This document shows positions 17,528 to 25,737 of a DNA stretch of 34,507 nucleotides, in pieces (within the stretch, counting starts at the first letter, position 1; every line of letters begins with the position of its first letter). This DNA is from Rhizomicrobium sp. (GTDB taxonomy: Bacteria > Pseudomonadota > Alphaproteobacteria > Micropepsales > Micropepsaceae), in contig JANWJQ010000066.1 in NCBI GenBank assembly GCA_025451875.1, positions 1 to 34,507 of the forward strand, in the 5' to 3' direction. Position numbers and translations under genes: made by a program. Under the pieces are notes generated by a model that saw nothing but the letters and a program-made list of their open reading frames with translations, made no database searches and was not told the DNA's origin.

Positions 17528-17779
17528 ATGAACGAGTCCGTAGATGACATTCGAACCATCGTGACCTCCACGCTGCGCGCGTTGCTGCCGGCGCCGGTCG
17601 AACTTTCCGACAACACCAACATCATGCGCGACCTCGGCCTGGACTCGGTATCAGTGATGGATTTTGTGATGGAAACCGAGGAGTGCTTGGACATTTCCGT
17701 TCCGCTTGATCGGATTTCGGAAGTCGAAACGATCGGCGACCTCGTAACGATGCTGCACGATCTAAAAGGCGGGGATTGA
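17528..17779 (+). CDS. Acyl carrier protein
   Basis: This 83-residue protein is a stand-alone acyl carrier protein. Ser 40 in DLGLDSVSVMDFV is the attachment site for 4'-phosphopantetheine, and the four-helix pattern and length fit the family. The start at ATG 17528 gives the usual short acidic N-terminus; only a weak AACGG precedes it. The gene ends 3 bases before the serine palmitoyltransferase start. In sphingolipid-making alphaproteobacteria such as Caulobacter a dedicated acyl carrier protein gene next to spt is known, and it is thought to supply the acyl chain to the synthase. The same role is inferred here from position. It is unlikely to be the housekeeping fatty-acid AcpP, which normally sits between fabG and fabF. 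Confidence 0.93.
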   Translation: MNESVDDIRTIVTSTLRALLPAPVELSDNTNIMRDLGLDSVSVMDFVMETEECLDISVPLDRISEVETIGDLVTMLHDLKGGD

Positions 17780-17782
17780 GCG

Positions 17783-19042
17783 ATGTCATTGTTCGACAAG
17801 TTCGAGCCGCTGAATGCACAATACGTTCGGCTGGAAGCGATCGACGCCAATCCATTTGCTATCACTTTCGACCACGTGTTGTCACCCACAGAAGCGATGA
17901 TCGGAGACAGTCGCATTCTGCTGCTCGGCACCAATAACTATCTTGGTCTTACCTACGATACCGAGATTGTCACGAAGGCAGTGCAGGCGACGCGAGCGTT
18001 CGGAACTGGCACCACAGGATCGCGCATAGCCAACGGTAGCTACGACGGCCACAAGAAGCTCGAACGCGCACTGAAAGATTTCTACGGTCGCAAGCACGCA
18101 ATGGTTTTCTCAACCGGCTATCAGGCCAATCTGGGAATTATCTCAACGCTCGCCGGAAAGAACGATCACCTGCTTCTCGATGCAGATTCCCACGCAAGCA
18201 TTTACGATGGCTCGCGGCTCGGCCATGCGCAGGTCACCCGTTTTCGTCACAACGATCCTAACGATCTGCACAAGCGACTGCGCCGTTTGGCCGATGTTCC
18301 AGGCGACAAGATCGTCGTCGTCGAAGGCATCTATTCGATGCTGGGAGACACTGCTCCGTTGCGTGAATTTGCGGAGGTGAAGCGTGAATGGGGCGCCTAT
18401 CTCATCGTCGATGAGGCCCACTCGCTGGGCGTGCTTGGCGAAACGGGTCGCGGCCTCGCCGAAATGCAGAATGTCGAGCCCGACGTGGATTTTGTTGTCG
18501 GCACCTTTTCAAAGAGCCTCGGCAGCGTGGGCGGCTTCTGCGTCAGCAATCTGGATGATTTCGACATCCTACGTGTCGCGTGTCGGCCCTACATGTTTAC
18601 CGCGTCGCTGCCCCCCGGCGTGATCGCGGCGACGATGGAGGCGCTACATCAGTTACGCGCGCGGCCCGAATTACGGCTCCGTTTGATCGAAAATGCGAGG
18701 CGGCTTTATGCCGGTCTGACTGGGTTGGGTTTTTGTCTTGGTCCGGAGCCGAGTCCTGTCGTATCTGCCATCATGCCAAACCCCGAAACCGCTTTTGCCC
18801 TATGGTCCGATCTTTTGAAGGCCGGCCTCTACACCAATGTGAGCTTGCCGCCAGCGACGCCCAATGGCTTGGCGCTGTTGCGTTCGAGTGTCAGTGCCGC
18901 GCACACTCCGCAGCAGATCGATCACGCCATCGCGCTGTTCGAACAGACAGGCCGCGCATTAGGGATGGTCCCCGCATCCGCGGCCACGCATGCTTCACAC
19001 CACGCAGCTGCGTCTCCGTCATTAAGCGTAACGTCGGCGTGA
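17783..19042 (+). CDS. spt: Serine palmitoyltransferase
   Basis: The 419-residue protein belongs to the alpha-oxoamine synthase family of PLP enzymes. It matches in pattern the soluble serine palmitoyltransferase of Sphingomonas, which condenses L-serine with a long acyl thioester to give 3-oxosphinganine, the first step of sphingolipid synthesis. Visible features are SRIANGSYDGH near 80-90, STGYQANLGIISTLAGK at 110-126, the PLP-stacking His 137 in DADSHASIYDG, Asp 210 and His 213 in VDEAHSLG, the PLP Lys 244 in GTFSKSLGSVGGF, and the FTASLPPGV and PPATPNG segments. Related family members (KBL, BioF, HemA) differ in these segments. It is cytoplasmic. The acyl carrier protein gene lies immediately upstream. 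No ceramide synthase or ceramide reductase gene is seen in the window, so the pathway needs genes elsewhere. Confidence 0.9.
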   Translation: MSLFDKFEPLNAQYVRLEAIDANPFAITFDHVLSPTEAMIGDSRILLLGTNNYLGLTYDTEIVTKAVQATRAFGTGTTGSRIANGSYDGHKKLERALKDFYGRKHAMVFSTGYQANLGIISTLAGKNDHLLLDADSHASIYDGSRLGHAQVTRFRHNDPNDLHKRLRRLADVPGDKIVVVEGIYSMLGDTAPLREFAEVKREWGAYLIVDEAHSLGVLGETGRGLAEMQNVEPDVDFVVGTFSKSLGSVGGFCVSNLDDFDILRVACRPYMFTASLPPGVIAATMEALHQLRARPELRLRLIENARRLYAGLTGLGFCLGPEPSPVVSAIMPNPETAFALWSDLLKAGLYTNVSLPPATPNGLALLRSSVSAAHTPQQIDHAIALFEQTGRALGMVPASAATHASHHAAASPSLSVTSA

Positions 19043-19231
19043 CGTTTTGCGCCACAGCTGCCACAATTGGACTGTGGGATCAGATAGCTGTCTGCGATAG
19101 GGTGAAATTGCCGGTTGCCGGGGCCGGCAGACATCTTTAGCCTCGGTCCGTCGGCAATCCACGCCATCCAAAGATTCTGATCTATTGATTGCGGTTTCTT
19201 GGCCGAATAGCTTGGCACGCCTACGCACCCC

Positions 19232-20506
19232 GTGAGCGCATATCCTTTGAAAATTCTTTTCGCTTTCGAGAATTCTCTGCCGAGCACCGAGGCGGATGCC
19301 GAAGTCTTCGTAACGACGGCACGATACCTTGCATCTGCGCTTGAGAAGGCATGGTTTCACGTTCCGACTTCGCGCCTTGCAGACCGCAGCGCTCTTGCCA
19401 CGCTGACCGGTATGCCCGTGATTCACGCCATCGCGCCGGCGCGACCTGCGGCTCTGAGACATCTTCTTTGCGGGTTGACACTGATATTTCGCGAGCAATT
19501 CCGCAACGCCGATCTTGTCTACACCAGAAACCTATGGATCGCATGGATAGCGGTGAAATTCGGGCGGCGCGTGGTATTCGATCACTACCGTCCATGGCCT
19601 GATCAAATTCCACCCTTGCAATTTTGGATTTATCGACTGATGTGCAATCGGCGGTTTCTGATCAATATCTGTCATTCCGAATACACCCGCCGAAAATACC
19701 TGGCGCTCGGGATTCCACCGGGCAAGCTGGTCTGCGTTCACAATGGCTTTGAACCGCAGCGTTTCAAAATTCCGCTTTCATTGGAGAATGCGAAACAGGC
19801 GATCGGCATCTCGTCCGCGACAAAAACCGTTGTCTATACTGGGCGCATCAATCACAAGAAGGGATTGAACCTGGTACTAGAGGCAGCGAAAGGGCTGCCG
19901 GATATCCTTTTCCTACTGGTTGGTTCCTATGGTGATGGACCTATCGAGGTGATGGCCAAGGATATTCCCAATGTCCGCGTTATACCCTGGCAGCCGGAGG
20001 ATGCAGTCAGTCGGTATGTGTTCGCCGCAGACGTTTTGCTGATACCTCCATCGTCGCAGCCTCTGGCCAAGTTCGGCTCAACAGTCTTGCCGCTGAAGCT
20101 GTTTTCCTACATGGGTTCGGGGCGCGCCATCCTTGCGGGTGATACACCGGATGTGCGCGAAATTCTAAAGCACGAAGTGAACGCCTTCCTTTGCCGCCCC
20201 GATAGCCTGGAGTCTCTGATAACCGGAATTAGAGCACTGACGGATGACATCGACTTGGCGGAACGCATCGCCGCGCAAGCACTTGTGCAAAGCCGCGACT
20301 TTACGTGGGACGCACGCGCGCGAACGATTGCCCGCATTATTGAGAGCCGCCTTCGCTCCGCGCCGGAGCAAGACGGCACATGGAGCCGCGCGCAGTTCCT
20401 CAACTGGTTGCACCAGTCGCGACGCTGGCTGATGCATCTTGTTCGGCGCCGATCATGGGTGCTCCCCCCAACGCCACCGTCCACCGCAGGTGCGCCGCGC
20501 GCGTGA
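19232..20506 (+). CDS. GT4-type glycosyltransferase
   Basis: The 424-residue protein has the two-Rossmann GT-B shape of glycosyltransferase family 4. The N-terminal half has LKILFAFENSLPS and the acceptor-side segments. The C-terminal donor-binding half has VVYTGRINHKKGLNLVLEA, LVGSYGDGP, VRVIPWQPEDA and LPLKLFSYMGSGRAI, the last replacing the common E-x7-E donor motif with a variant. GTG 19232 is taken as the start because it gives a proper first beta strand. It follows the serine palmitoyltransferase gene by 189 bases and precedes the flippase gene by 4 bases, so it is probably in the same transcription unit. It would transfer a sugar from a nucleotide sugar on the cytoplasmic face of the membrane; donor and acceptor are unknown. 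Confidence 0.88.
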   Translation: MSAYPLKILFAFENSLPSTEADAEVFVTTARYLASALEKAWFHVPTSRLADRSALATLTGMPVIHAIAPARPAALRHLLCGLTLIFREQFRNADLVYTRNLWIAWIAVKFGRRVVFDHYRPWPDQIPPLQFWIYRLMCNRRFLINICHSEYTRRKYLALGIPPGKLVCVHNGFEPQRFKIPLSLENAKQAIGISSATKTVVYTGRINHKKGLNLVLEAAKGLPDILFLLVGSYGDGPIEVMAKDIPNVRVIPWQPEDAVSRYVFAADVLLIPPSSQPLAKFGSTVLPLKLFSYMGSGRAILAGDTPDVREILKHEVNAFLCRPDSLESLITGIRALTDDIDLAERIAAQALVQSRDFTWDARARTIARIIESRLRSAPEQDGTWSRAQFLNWLHQSRRWLMHLVRRRSWVLPPTPPSTAGAPRA

Positions 20507-20510
20507 CGAT

Positions 20511-21953
20511 ATGGACAGCCACCGTCAACATTTGAGTCGCGGATTCAACTGGCTTGGTGGCGCGACTATCATTGCCAAGACCATCGACTTTTCGACGATC
20601 CTCCTCGTGCTGCTGTTTCTCACCAAGGAACAGGTAGGTGTCGCGTCTCTGGTCGTCTCGATTGGCATGATTATCGAGGCATTCGATGGATTGGGCACCG
20701 CCGATGCGCTGGTGCAGGCGCCGTCGATCTCCCGTCTTCAGCTCGATACACTCTTCTGGTTTATCGTCGGCGCGGCGCTGGTCGTCGCTGCTCTTACGCT
20801 GCTTATGGCGCCGTGGATTGCGGCGATTTATGGGACCGCGGGAATGGCGGCATATTTCCTGGCTATCGCAGCCAAGCAACCCCTCGTCGCCGCTGCGGTG
20901 ATTCCACTGGCGGTCATGAACCGGAACCTGCAGTTCGAGCGCATCGCCGTGGTCAATGTCTGCGCGACCTTCGGCGCCGCAATGACGCGGCTGGGCCTGG
21001 CGGTTGCTGGTGCAGGCGCGTGGGCGCTGGTTGCCGGATACACAGCGAGCGGGCTTTTCCTGCTGCTCGGTGCCTCGCTGGCCAGCCCTTTCAAACCGAC
21101 ACTGCGATTTCAAATGCCGGCGATTACGGCGCTGGTGCGTTTCGGAATCCGGGCCGGCACCTCCAATATCATTGAACAAGTGTTCAAGAACATCGACTAT
21201 CTATTGATCGGCTGGTTTTACGGCCCGGCGCCGCTTGCGATCTATCGTGTAGCCTTCGACGTTGCAATGGAACCCGCCATGGCGATCGGCACACTTGTCA
21301 ATCGAACCGCGTTGCCTGTGTTTGCAAAGATAGCGGCGATGAAGGAGCAACTTTCGCAGGCTCTCATCTGGTCGGTAGGCCGGATTGCGACGCTGGTGGC
21401 GCCGCTGATGGTGGCACTAATTCTTATCGCGAATCCACTCATGGCGCTGCTTCATGATCGCCAAGGCCACAGTTACGCGGCAGCGGCATTGCCCCTTAAA
21501 TTGCTCGCGGGCGCCGCATTGCTACGCGTAGCCTCGCAGATTCTTTATCCATTAATGATGGGCACCGGCCGTCCAGGATCTGCAGCCCGGCTATCGGCGG
21601 CAACGTTGGTGCTTCTCACTGCCGGCATCGTGGCGGCCGGATTCAGCTTTCCGGAGGAAACAGGCATAGTGGCCGTCTCCGCGGTCTGGCTTGGCGTCTA
21701 TCCGTTGCTCATCATCTGGGGCATGCGCCATCTGCGGATTCACTGGGACATTCGGGCCGCAAATTTCTTGCAAGTCTTCGTTGCGCCGGCCCTTGGCGTT
21801 TGCGCATTGGCCGGAATCGTCGAAACCGGCCGTCTGTTCATTGCAAACGGCGACTTGACGATTCAAGTCGGCCTCGTTCTGGCGGCGACGGCGCTAACTT
21901 ATGCCGGACTTATCCTACATGCCCGTTACCACCCATCTACACCGGCGATGTGA
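20511..21953 (+). CDS. Oligosaccharide/lipid flippase of the Wzx (MVF/MATE-like) family
   Basis: The 480-residue protein is almost entirely membrane: about twelve to fourteen hydrophobic helices with short loops. It opens with SRGFNWLGGATIIAKTIDF and contains FGIRAGTSNIIEQVFKNIDYLLIGWFYGP, a segment pattern typical of polysaccharide flippases of the Wzx/RfbX type. Such proteins move lipid-linked saccharides from the inner to the outer leaflet of the cytoplasmic membrane. ATG 20511 is chosen because it starts 4 bases after the glycosyltransferase stop. Its 3' end overlaps the convergent radical SAM gene by 17 bases. In this context it may flip a glycosylated sphingolipid or a separate exopolysaccharide unit. 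Confidence 0.88.
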   Translation: MDSHRQHLSRGFNWLGGATIIAKTIDFSTILLVLLFLTKEQVGVASLVVSIGMIIEAFDGLGTADALVQAPSISRLQLDTLFWFIVGAALVVAALTLLMAPWIAAIYGTAGMAAYFLAIAAKQPLVAAAVIPLAVMNRNLQFERIAVVNVCATFGAAMTRLGLAVAGAGAWALVAGYTASGLFLLLGASLASPFKPTLRFQMPAITALVRFGIRAGTSNIIEQVFKNIDYLLIGWFYGPAPLAIYRVAFDVAMEPAMAIGTLVNRTALPVFAKIAAMKEQLSQALIWSVGRIATLVAPLMVALILIANPLMALLHDRQGHSYAAAALPLKLLAGAALLRVASQILYPLMMGTGRPGSAARLSAATLVLLTAGIVAAGFSFPEETGIVAVSAVWLGVYPLLIIWGMRHLRIHWDIRAANFLQVFVAPALGVCALAGIVETGRLFIANGDLTIQVGLVLAATALTYAGLILHARYHPSTPAM

Positions 21954-22968
21954 CGTCTCCCGGCGCGATACCCGCGGCAGCAACCGGATCTGGAATTGTC
22001 TGCGCACCGCGATGGCGATCAAACATGCTCATTTGATGAACACAACTCAAGGTGCAAGACGGGCTGCACGTTTTCTCTGTGTTGAATTCGCGGCGGATAT
22101 CGTCGCTTGTATATTCGAGTAATGGAATTCCCGGATAGCCGCGCTGCTGCGAACACCAGTGCACCTTGCCATCCTCGCAAATATACAGATAGCGCGCACC
22201 TGCCCTGCACTTCCAGTCGTTGGTCTGGCCGTGCATCAAATTTTTCTGAAACAGCCAGTAATTCAGGCTATGCACCATAGACGGCGAAATCTTCGTGACC
22301 TGGGTGTAGGCATCCATCTGTGCAGGACTGAGAGGTTTCAACGTGCCGGTGCCGTCGTGCAAGACACCAACAGAATGCTGCAGACCGTATTTTGCCGCGG
22401 TCTCTGCGACTGTCACGACTTCCTGCGTTCGCTCTCCGCTAACGCCAAGGACAGAATTGACGTTGACCTTGAATTTGGCGTGCTGCGAAAGCAATCCCAG
22501 CTTTCGCTCCACGGATGAGAGACTCTTCATCGACACTTCATCGGGCTTGAGATTGTCGATGCTGATCTGCATACCCTGCAAATCCGCCGCGTTGAGCCGA
22601 TCGATCCATGCTCGCGTCAAGCGAAAGCCATTGGTGATCATCGTCACAATCATGCCGTGATTGCGAGCTGCACGGACGAGCTTATCGAGATCTGGATGTA
22701 GAAGCGGTTCGCCGCCAGTGAAGGTGATCGATGCGGTTTTTAGCGCGGCAAGATGATCAATGCGCGCGAGCAAAACATCCAGTGGAACGGGTGGGGAAAA
22801 ATCGTCGTATTCGTTGCAGTACCCGCAACTCAGGTTGCAACGCCGGGTGACGACGATTTGGGCCAGAAGCGGATTGTACCGCGAACTGACTGCACGGGCG
22901 AGAAACCGTGCTCCGGAACTCAGTCCTCCGAGCCGGCGAGAAGCGGGTGTGATGTTGGTAACTGTCAT
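21937..22968 (-). CDS. Radical SAM protein with cysteine-rich (SPASM-like) C-terminus
   Basis: The 343-residue protein carries the radical SAM iron-sulfur motif as CNLSCGYC (Cys 44, 48, 51), the SAM-binding TGGEP at 85-89, and a TNGFRL segment. The C-terminal third has at least seven further cysteines, including CRAGARYLYICEDGKVHWC and CSPSCTLSC, resembling an auxiliary cluster-binding SPASM or twitch domain. The first domain looks like the group that includes HpnH and peptide-modifying enzymes. Its substrate is unknown, and no precursor peptide was seen nearby. It is the last gene of a minus-strand unit after the glycosyltransferase and PIG-L genes, 82 bases below the latter, so a role in modifying the same sugar or lipid is plausible. 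ATG 22968 has only a weak ribosome site. Confidence 0.88.
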   Translation of the reverse strand: MTVTNITPASRRLGGLSSGARFLARAVSSRYNPLLAQIVVTRRCNLSCGYCNEYDDFSPPVPLDVLLARIDHLAALKTASITFTGGEPLLHPDLDKLVRAARNHGMIVTMITNGFRLTRAWIDRLNAADLQGMQISIDNLKPDEVSMKSLSSVERKLGLLSQHAKFKVNVNSVLGVSGERTQEVVTVAETAAKYGLQHSVGVLHDGTGTLKPLSPAQMDAYTQVTKISPSMVHSLNYWLFQKNLMHGQTNDWKCRAGARYLYICEDGKVHWCSQQRGYPGIPLLEYTSDDIRREFNTEKTCSPSCTLSCVHQMSMFDRHRGAQTIPDPVAAAGIAPGDVTSPV

Positions 22969-23050
22969 TCGGCCACTCTGAAAAGCTTATGCGGTCTCGC
23001 AAAACTAGGTCAGTTGATAGCATTCCGGCGCATCAAACATAGTTACGGAA

Positions 23051-23860
23051 TCACAACACGGGCAGCCTTCTGCGCGCGCCGCGCCATGACGGTGGCCACC
23101 ATCTGAGACCCGCGACGTCCAGAAGCCATTCCCCGGACAGAGGCAGCCGGGGCTGTAGATCTGCGCCGGAAGGCTGGGCGTAGAGCGTCTCTTCGGCGGG
23201 CCAGCGATGGACACGAGTCCAGGTCCAAGCACCGTTGCGCCTGTACACCCGCATCAGAGCGCGTGCAGTAACGAGGTCGGGCTGGACCGCGCGGCGTTGC
23301 GTCCAACTGGGTTGGCTGGCGGTCAGTTGTGCCAAAGGCCAACTCGCGGCACCGACATAGTTGGTGAACCAGACCGTATATCCGATTTCGGCCTGCAACG
23401 CAGCAACCGCGCGATAGACTTGGATGTGGTCGGCGTGACCATACTCACCCCAGGGGTTATGCGTGTAGACCACATCACATCCAGTTAGAGCAGTTCGCAG
23501 CGCTTCGACCAGCGAGCGGTAGTTGTCTTCGTAACGGGCGCAAGCCGCAGGATCCGTGATCGCGATGCCGAAAGGTGTGGGCTGCGGCCGCGCCCAGTCC
23601 ACCAAAAATCTCGCACCACTTTCAGGCAAGGCGAGATTGAGCAGACCCCGCAAAGGGAGAGCGGCAACGGCCCGCCTTCGCGCAGCGGCTTTTTTTGATT
23701 TCCCGAACGGATCGCCGAAACAGAACACAATACGATCCGACGACGCCACGACCGAGCTGAACCAGAGGCTCTCATCGTCGGGATGCGCCACGACCAGCGC
23801 AGTTCGCGGCGATGCGGACGCTATGTCATCGCTATTCTGCACCCGACAAAACCTCGTCAT
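23051..23860 (-). CDS. PIG-L/LmbE-family N-acetylglucosamine deacetylase
   Basis: The 269-residue protein is a zinc-dependent deacetylase of the PIG-L family. The metal and catalytic motif AHPDDE lies at residues 25-30, and the third-ligand motif is HADH (142-145) in GEYGHADHIQV. Known members remove the acetyl group from N-acetylglucosamine attached to inositol or lipid: PIG-L in GPI anchors, MshB in mycothiol, BshB in bacillithiol. ATG 23860 gives 29 bases of overlap with the upstream GT4 gene, a strong sign of coupling; GGAGG lies somewhat far upstream, so a slightly different start is possible. Pairing with a GT4 enzyme repeats the transferase-plus-deacetylase logic of those pathways. The presence of inositol-phosphate synthase in the same block makes a GlcN-inositol unit an attractive guess. 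Confidence 0.9.
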   Translation of the reverse strand: MTRFCRVQNSDDIASASPRTALVVAHPDDESLWFSSVVASSDRIVFCFGDPFGKSKKAAARRRAVAALPLRGLLNLALPESGARFLVDWARPQPTPFGIAITDPAACARYEDNYRSLVEALRTALTGCDVVYTHNPWGEYGHADHIQVYRAVAALQAEIGYTVWFTNYVGAASWPLAQLTASQPSWTQRRAVQPDLVTARALMRVYRRNGAWTWTRVHRWPAEETLYAQPSGADLQPRLPLSGEWLLDVAGLRWWPPSWRGARRRLPVL

Positions 23861-24965
23861 AGAAGTTTTCGAGAACCTCCGTTTGCGTCCGGATGTCAAA
23901 CCGCTGCTCGACAAGCGCACGCGCCTGCCTGCCCATGCGAAGACGCATGGCCGGATCGCTCAAAAGATCATCGATCCGCCGGGCCAATGCCTCAACGTCG
24001 CGTTCGGGTACCAGAAAGCCCGTACGGTCATCAAGAACGCCTTCCGGTATGCCGCCGATGCGCGAAGCAACGACCGGCACTCCTGTGGCCGCAGCTTCCA
24101 GCAAAACCATACCCAAGCCTTCGACGCGTCCCGTGGTTGTTCGAACACTCGGCAGAACCAGCATTGCCGCCCGGCGCATATGCGCCAACACTTCGCCGTG
24201 GGCTTGCGCACCCAAAAAACGCACGCGCGGCCCCAACCCCAGAGACCTTGCGAGCTTTTGAAGGGTACGTTTACGCGGTCCATCACCAATGATGACCAGC
24301 TGAACATCCGCATATCTCAACGCAAGAGCCGCGAATGCCCGGATAAGGTATTTCGTGCCTTTGACGTCCGCCAACCGCGCAACATGCAGGATCGTCCGCG
24401 TTTCCTCTGAGGGATCGCGCGGCGTAATCGCACGCCAATCCACGCCGATATAGTGCGTCCGCGTACGTGCTTCCGGAAAACCCAATGCCAATATACGATC
24501 GCGAATGAATGACGAAGCGCAAAGGAATAAGGCTCCTTCTTGCGCAAGATTGCGCCTATACAGCGGATAATTCATCCAGGCAGGCGAAGACAGTAGTGCT
24601 GCTGTCGATAGCGTCGCATCGAAGCCATGAAACGTCGTCACCAACGGAATATGTAGCCGCTTCGCTAGTGGAAGCGCGTACACGCCCTCAATGCCGAAAT
24701 GGGCATGAATGATCGCGGGGTGGCGGCCCCGGAGCAGATTCTGGTAGGGCTCCGGGTTGCGCGACAGCATCTGTCGCCCGATGCGCAGATACGCTCTTGG
24801 CCCGCCATCGAACAATGCTTGGGACACAGCACCCTTCGGCGACTCACCATAGCGCATCCGCCCCAGATAGAGCGGCTTGTAGCGGCGCAGGTTTTGCGCC
24901 TGCTGAACGATGAAGGGTTCGGATATTCTGAACAGATTATGACGGAATATTATAATCTCGCGCAC
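23832..24965 (-). CDS. GT4-family glycosyltransferase
   Basis: The 377-residue protein is a clear GT-B, family 4 glycosyltransferase. Its N-terminal domain has AIIHAHFGIEGVYALPLAK and VTTFHGFDATLS. The C-terminal domain has ILHVARLADVKGTKYLIRA, LVIIGDGP, VRFLGAQAHGEVLAHM and the EGLGMVLLEAAATGVPVVAS donor motif with the E-x7-E spacing. The start is GTG 24965. It is the first gene of the minus-strand unit glycosyltransferase, PIG-L deacetylase, radical SAM, and overlaps the deacetylase start by 29 bases. By analogy with MshA/MshB it could add GlcNAc to an inositol-containing acceptor that the deacetylase then trims. That is inference; family 4 covers many donors and acceptors. Confidence 0.92.
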   Translation of the reverse strand: MREIIIFRHNLFRISEPFIVQQAQNLRRYKPLYLGRMRYGESPKGAVSQALFDGGPRAYLRIGRQMLSRNPEPYQNLLRGRHPAIIHAHFGIEGVYALPLAKRLHIPLVTTFHGFDATLSTAALLSSPAWMNYPLYRRNLAQEGALFLCASSFIRDRILALGFPEARTRTHYIGVDWRAITPRDPSEETRTILHVARLADVKGTKYLIRAFAALALRYADVQLVIIGDGPRKRTLQKLARSLGLGPRVRFLGAQAHGEVLAHMRRAAMLVLPSVRTTTGRVEGLGMVLLEAAATGVPVVASRIGGIPEGVLDDRTGFLVPERDVEALARRIDDLLSDPAMRLRMGRQARALVEQRFDIRTQTEVLENFYDEVLSGAE

Positions 24966-25047
24966 GCCGTGGCCACCCGCAGAATTTGCTTAATCTCGTC
25001 GCATCGCCGTCTATATCGATGCGAAGCGAATAGTATCCGGAAGCAAT

Positions 25048-25530
25048 ATGCGAAAATCGATGAAATCTCTGATGTCGGCTATCCTGCTGTCACTTCTCTC
25101 CGCCTGGCAACCGGTGCGGGCAGATACACTCATGTCTTGCAACGAGGCGGACCCCGCCCAGGTCCGCTTGCAGGTCAGCGTCAGCGACATGCGCTCGAGT
25201 GACGGTAACATTACAATCACGATCTATCCTGACGACCCGCCTCACTTCTTAGATGGAAAATATAAGCTCGCCCGGCAAATCGTACCGGTAAAGTCGCCGG
25301 TGACGCGCGTCTGTTTCGCAGTTGCAGCGCCCGGCTTCTACGCTGTGGCTCTTTTTCACGACGAAAACAATAACCACCACCTGGACACCACGCTGCTGGG
25401 AATACCGTCGGAGGGGTACGGCTTCTCCCAAAACCCGAAGCTCTTTCTGGGGCCGCCCAAATTCAGCCAGGTTCGTGTTGCCGCCCACCCAGGCGACAAT
25501 CCGGTCGCCATCCAGATGAAGTATTATTGA
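25048..25530 (+). CDS. DUF2141 family secreted protein
   Basis: The 160-residue protein has a signal peptide (residues about 1-25, ending PVRA) and a DUF2141-type domain with the diagnostic FHDENNNHHLD, then LGIPSEGYGFSQNP. This family of small exported beta-rich proteins is common in sphingomonads and other Gram-negatives; its function is unknown. GGAAG precedes ATG 25048 at good spacing. It is divergent from the minus-strand glycosyltransferase unit and 207 bases upstream of lptF on the same strand. The acidic HDEN motif could bind calcium, but nothing in the sequence proves it. Confidence 0.88.
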   Translation: MRKSMKSLMSAILLSLLSAWQPVRADTLMSCNEADPAQVRLQVSVSDMRSSDGNITITIYPDDPPHFLDGKYKLARQIVPVKSPVTRVCFAVAAPGFYAVALFHDENNNHHLDTTLLGIPSEGYGFSQNPKLFLGPPKFSQVRVAAHPGDNPVAIQMKYY

Positions 25531-25737
25531 TTTTCTGTAACATTTTCGACCAATACATTGGGATTTGGTAATGTTTCCGGTTCATCGAGGAGAGAAACAC
25601 GGTCAGGTTCGGTGGTAGTTTCGCTTGAATAGAGCGCCCAAGACGGGCCCCTTGGATCAGCGTAGGCTCTGTCGAAGCATCAGCTGACAATTTAAAACGA
25701 CTTCGCTCATTTTCCAAAAAGCCGGACGGCGCGCGCC
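25531..25737. other. Intergenic region upstream of lptF, no recognised feature
   Basis: The 207 bases between the DUF2141 gene and lptF are AT-rich at the left end and show no promoter match that I would defend. A short minus-strand open frame covers part of it but resembles nothing known. The region may still hold a promoter for lptFG. Confidence 0.4.

Noticed and set aside
19115-19130. Hairpin TGCCG-GGGC-CGGCA after the serine palmitoyltransferase gene
   Set aside because: The stem is only 5 bp and no T-run follows, so it is not a convincing terminator.
20400-21179. Minus-strand open frame opposite the flippase
   Set aside because: Highly polar with no known pattern; the plus-strand protein has the expected membrane helices.
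25463-25717. Minus-strand open frame of 84 codons upstream of lptF
   Set aside because: No ribosome site, partly overlaps the DUF2141 gene, and no recognisable family; possible remnant but unsupported.
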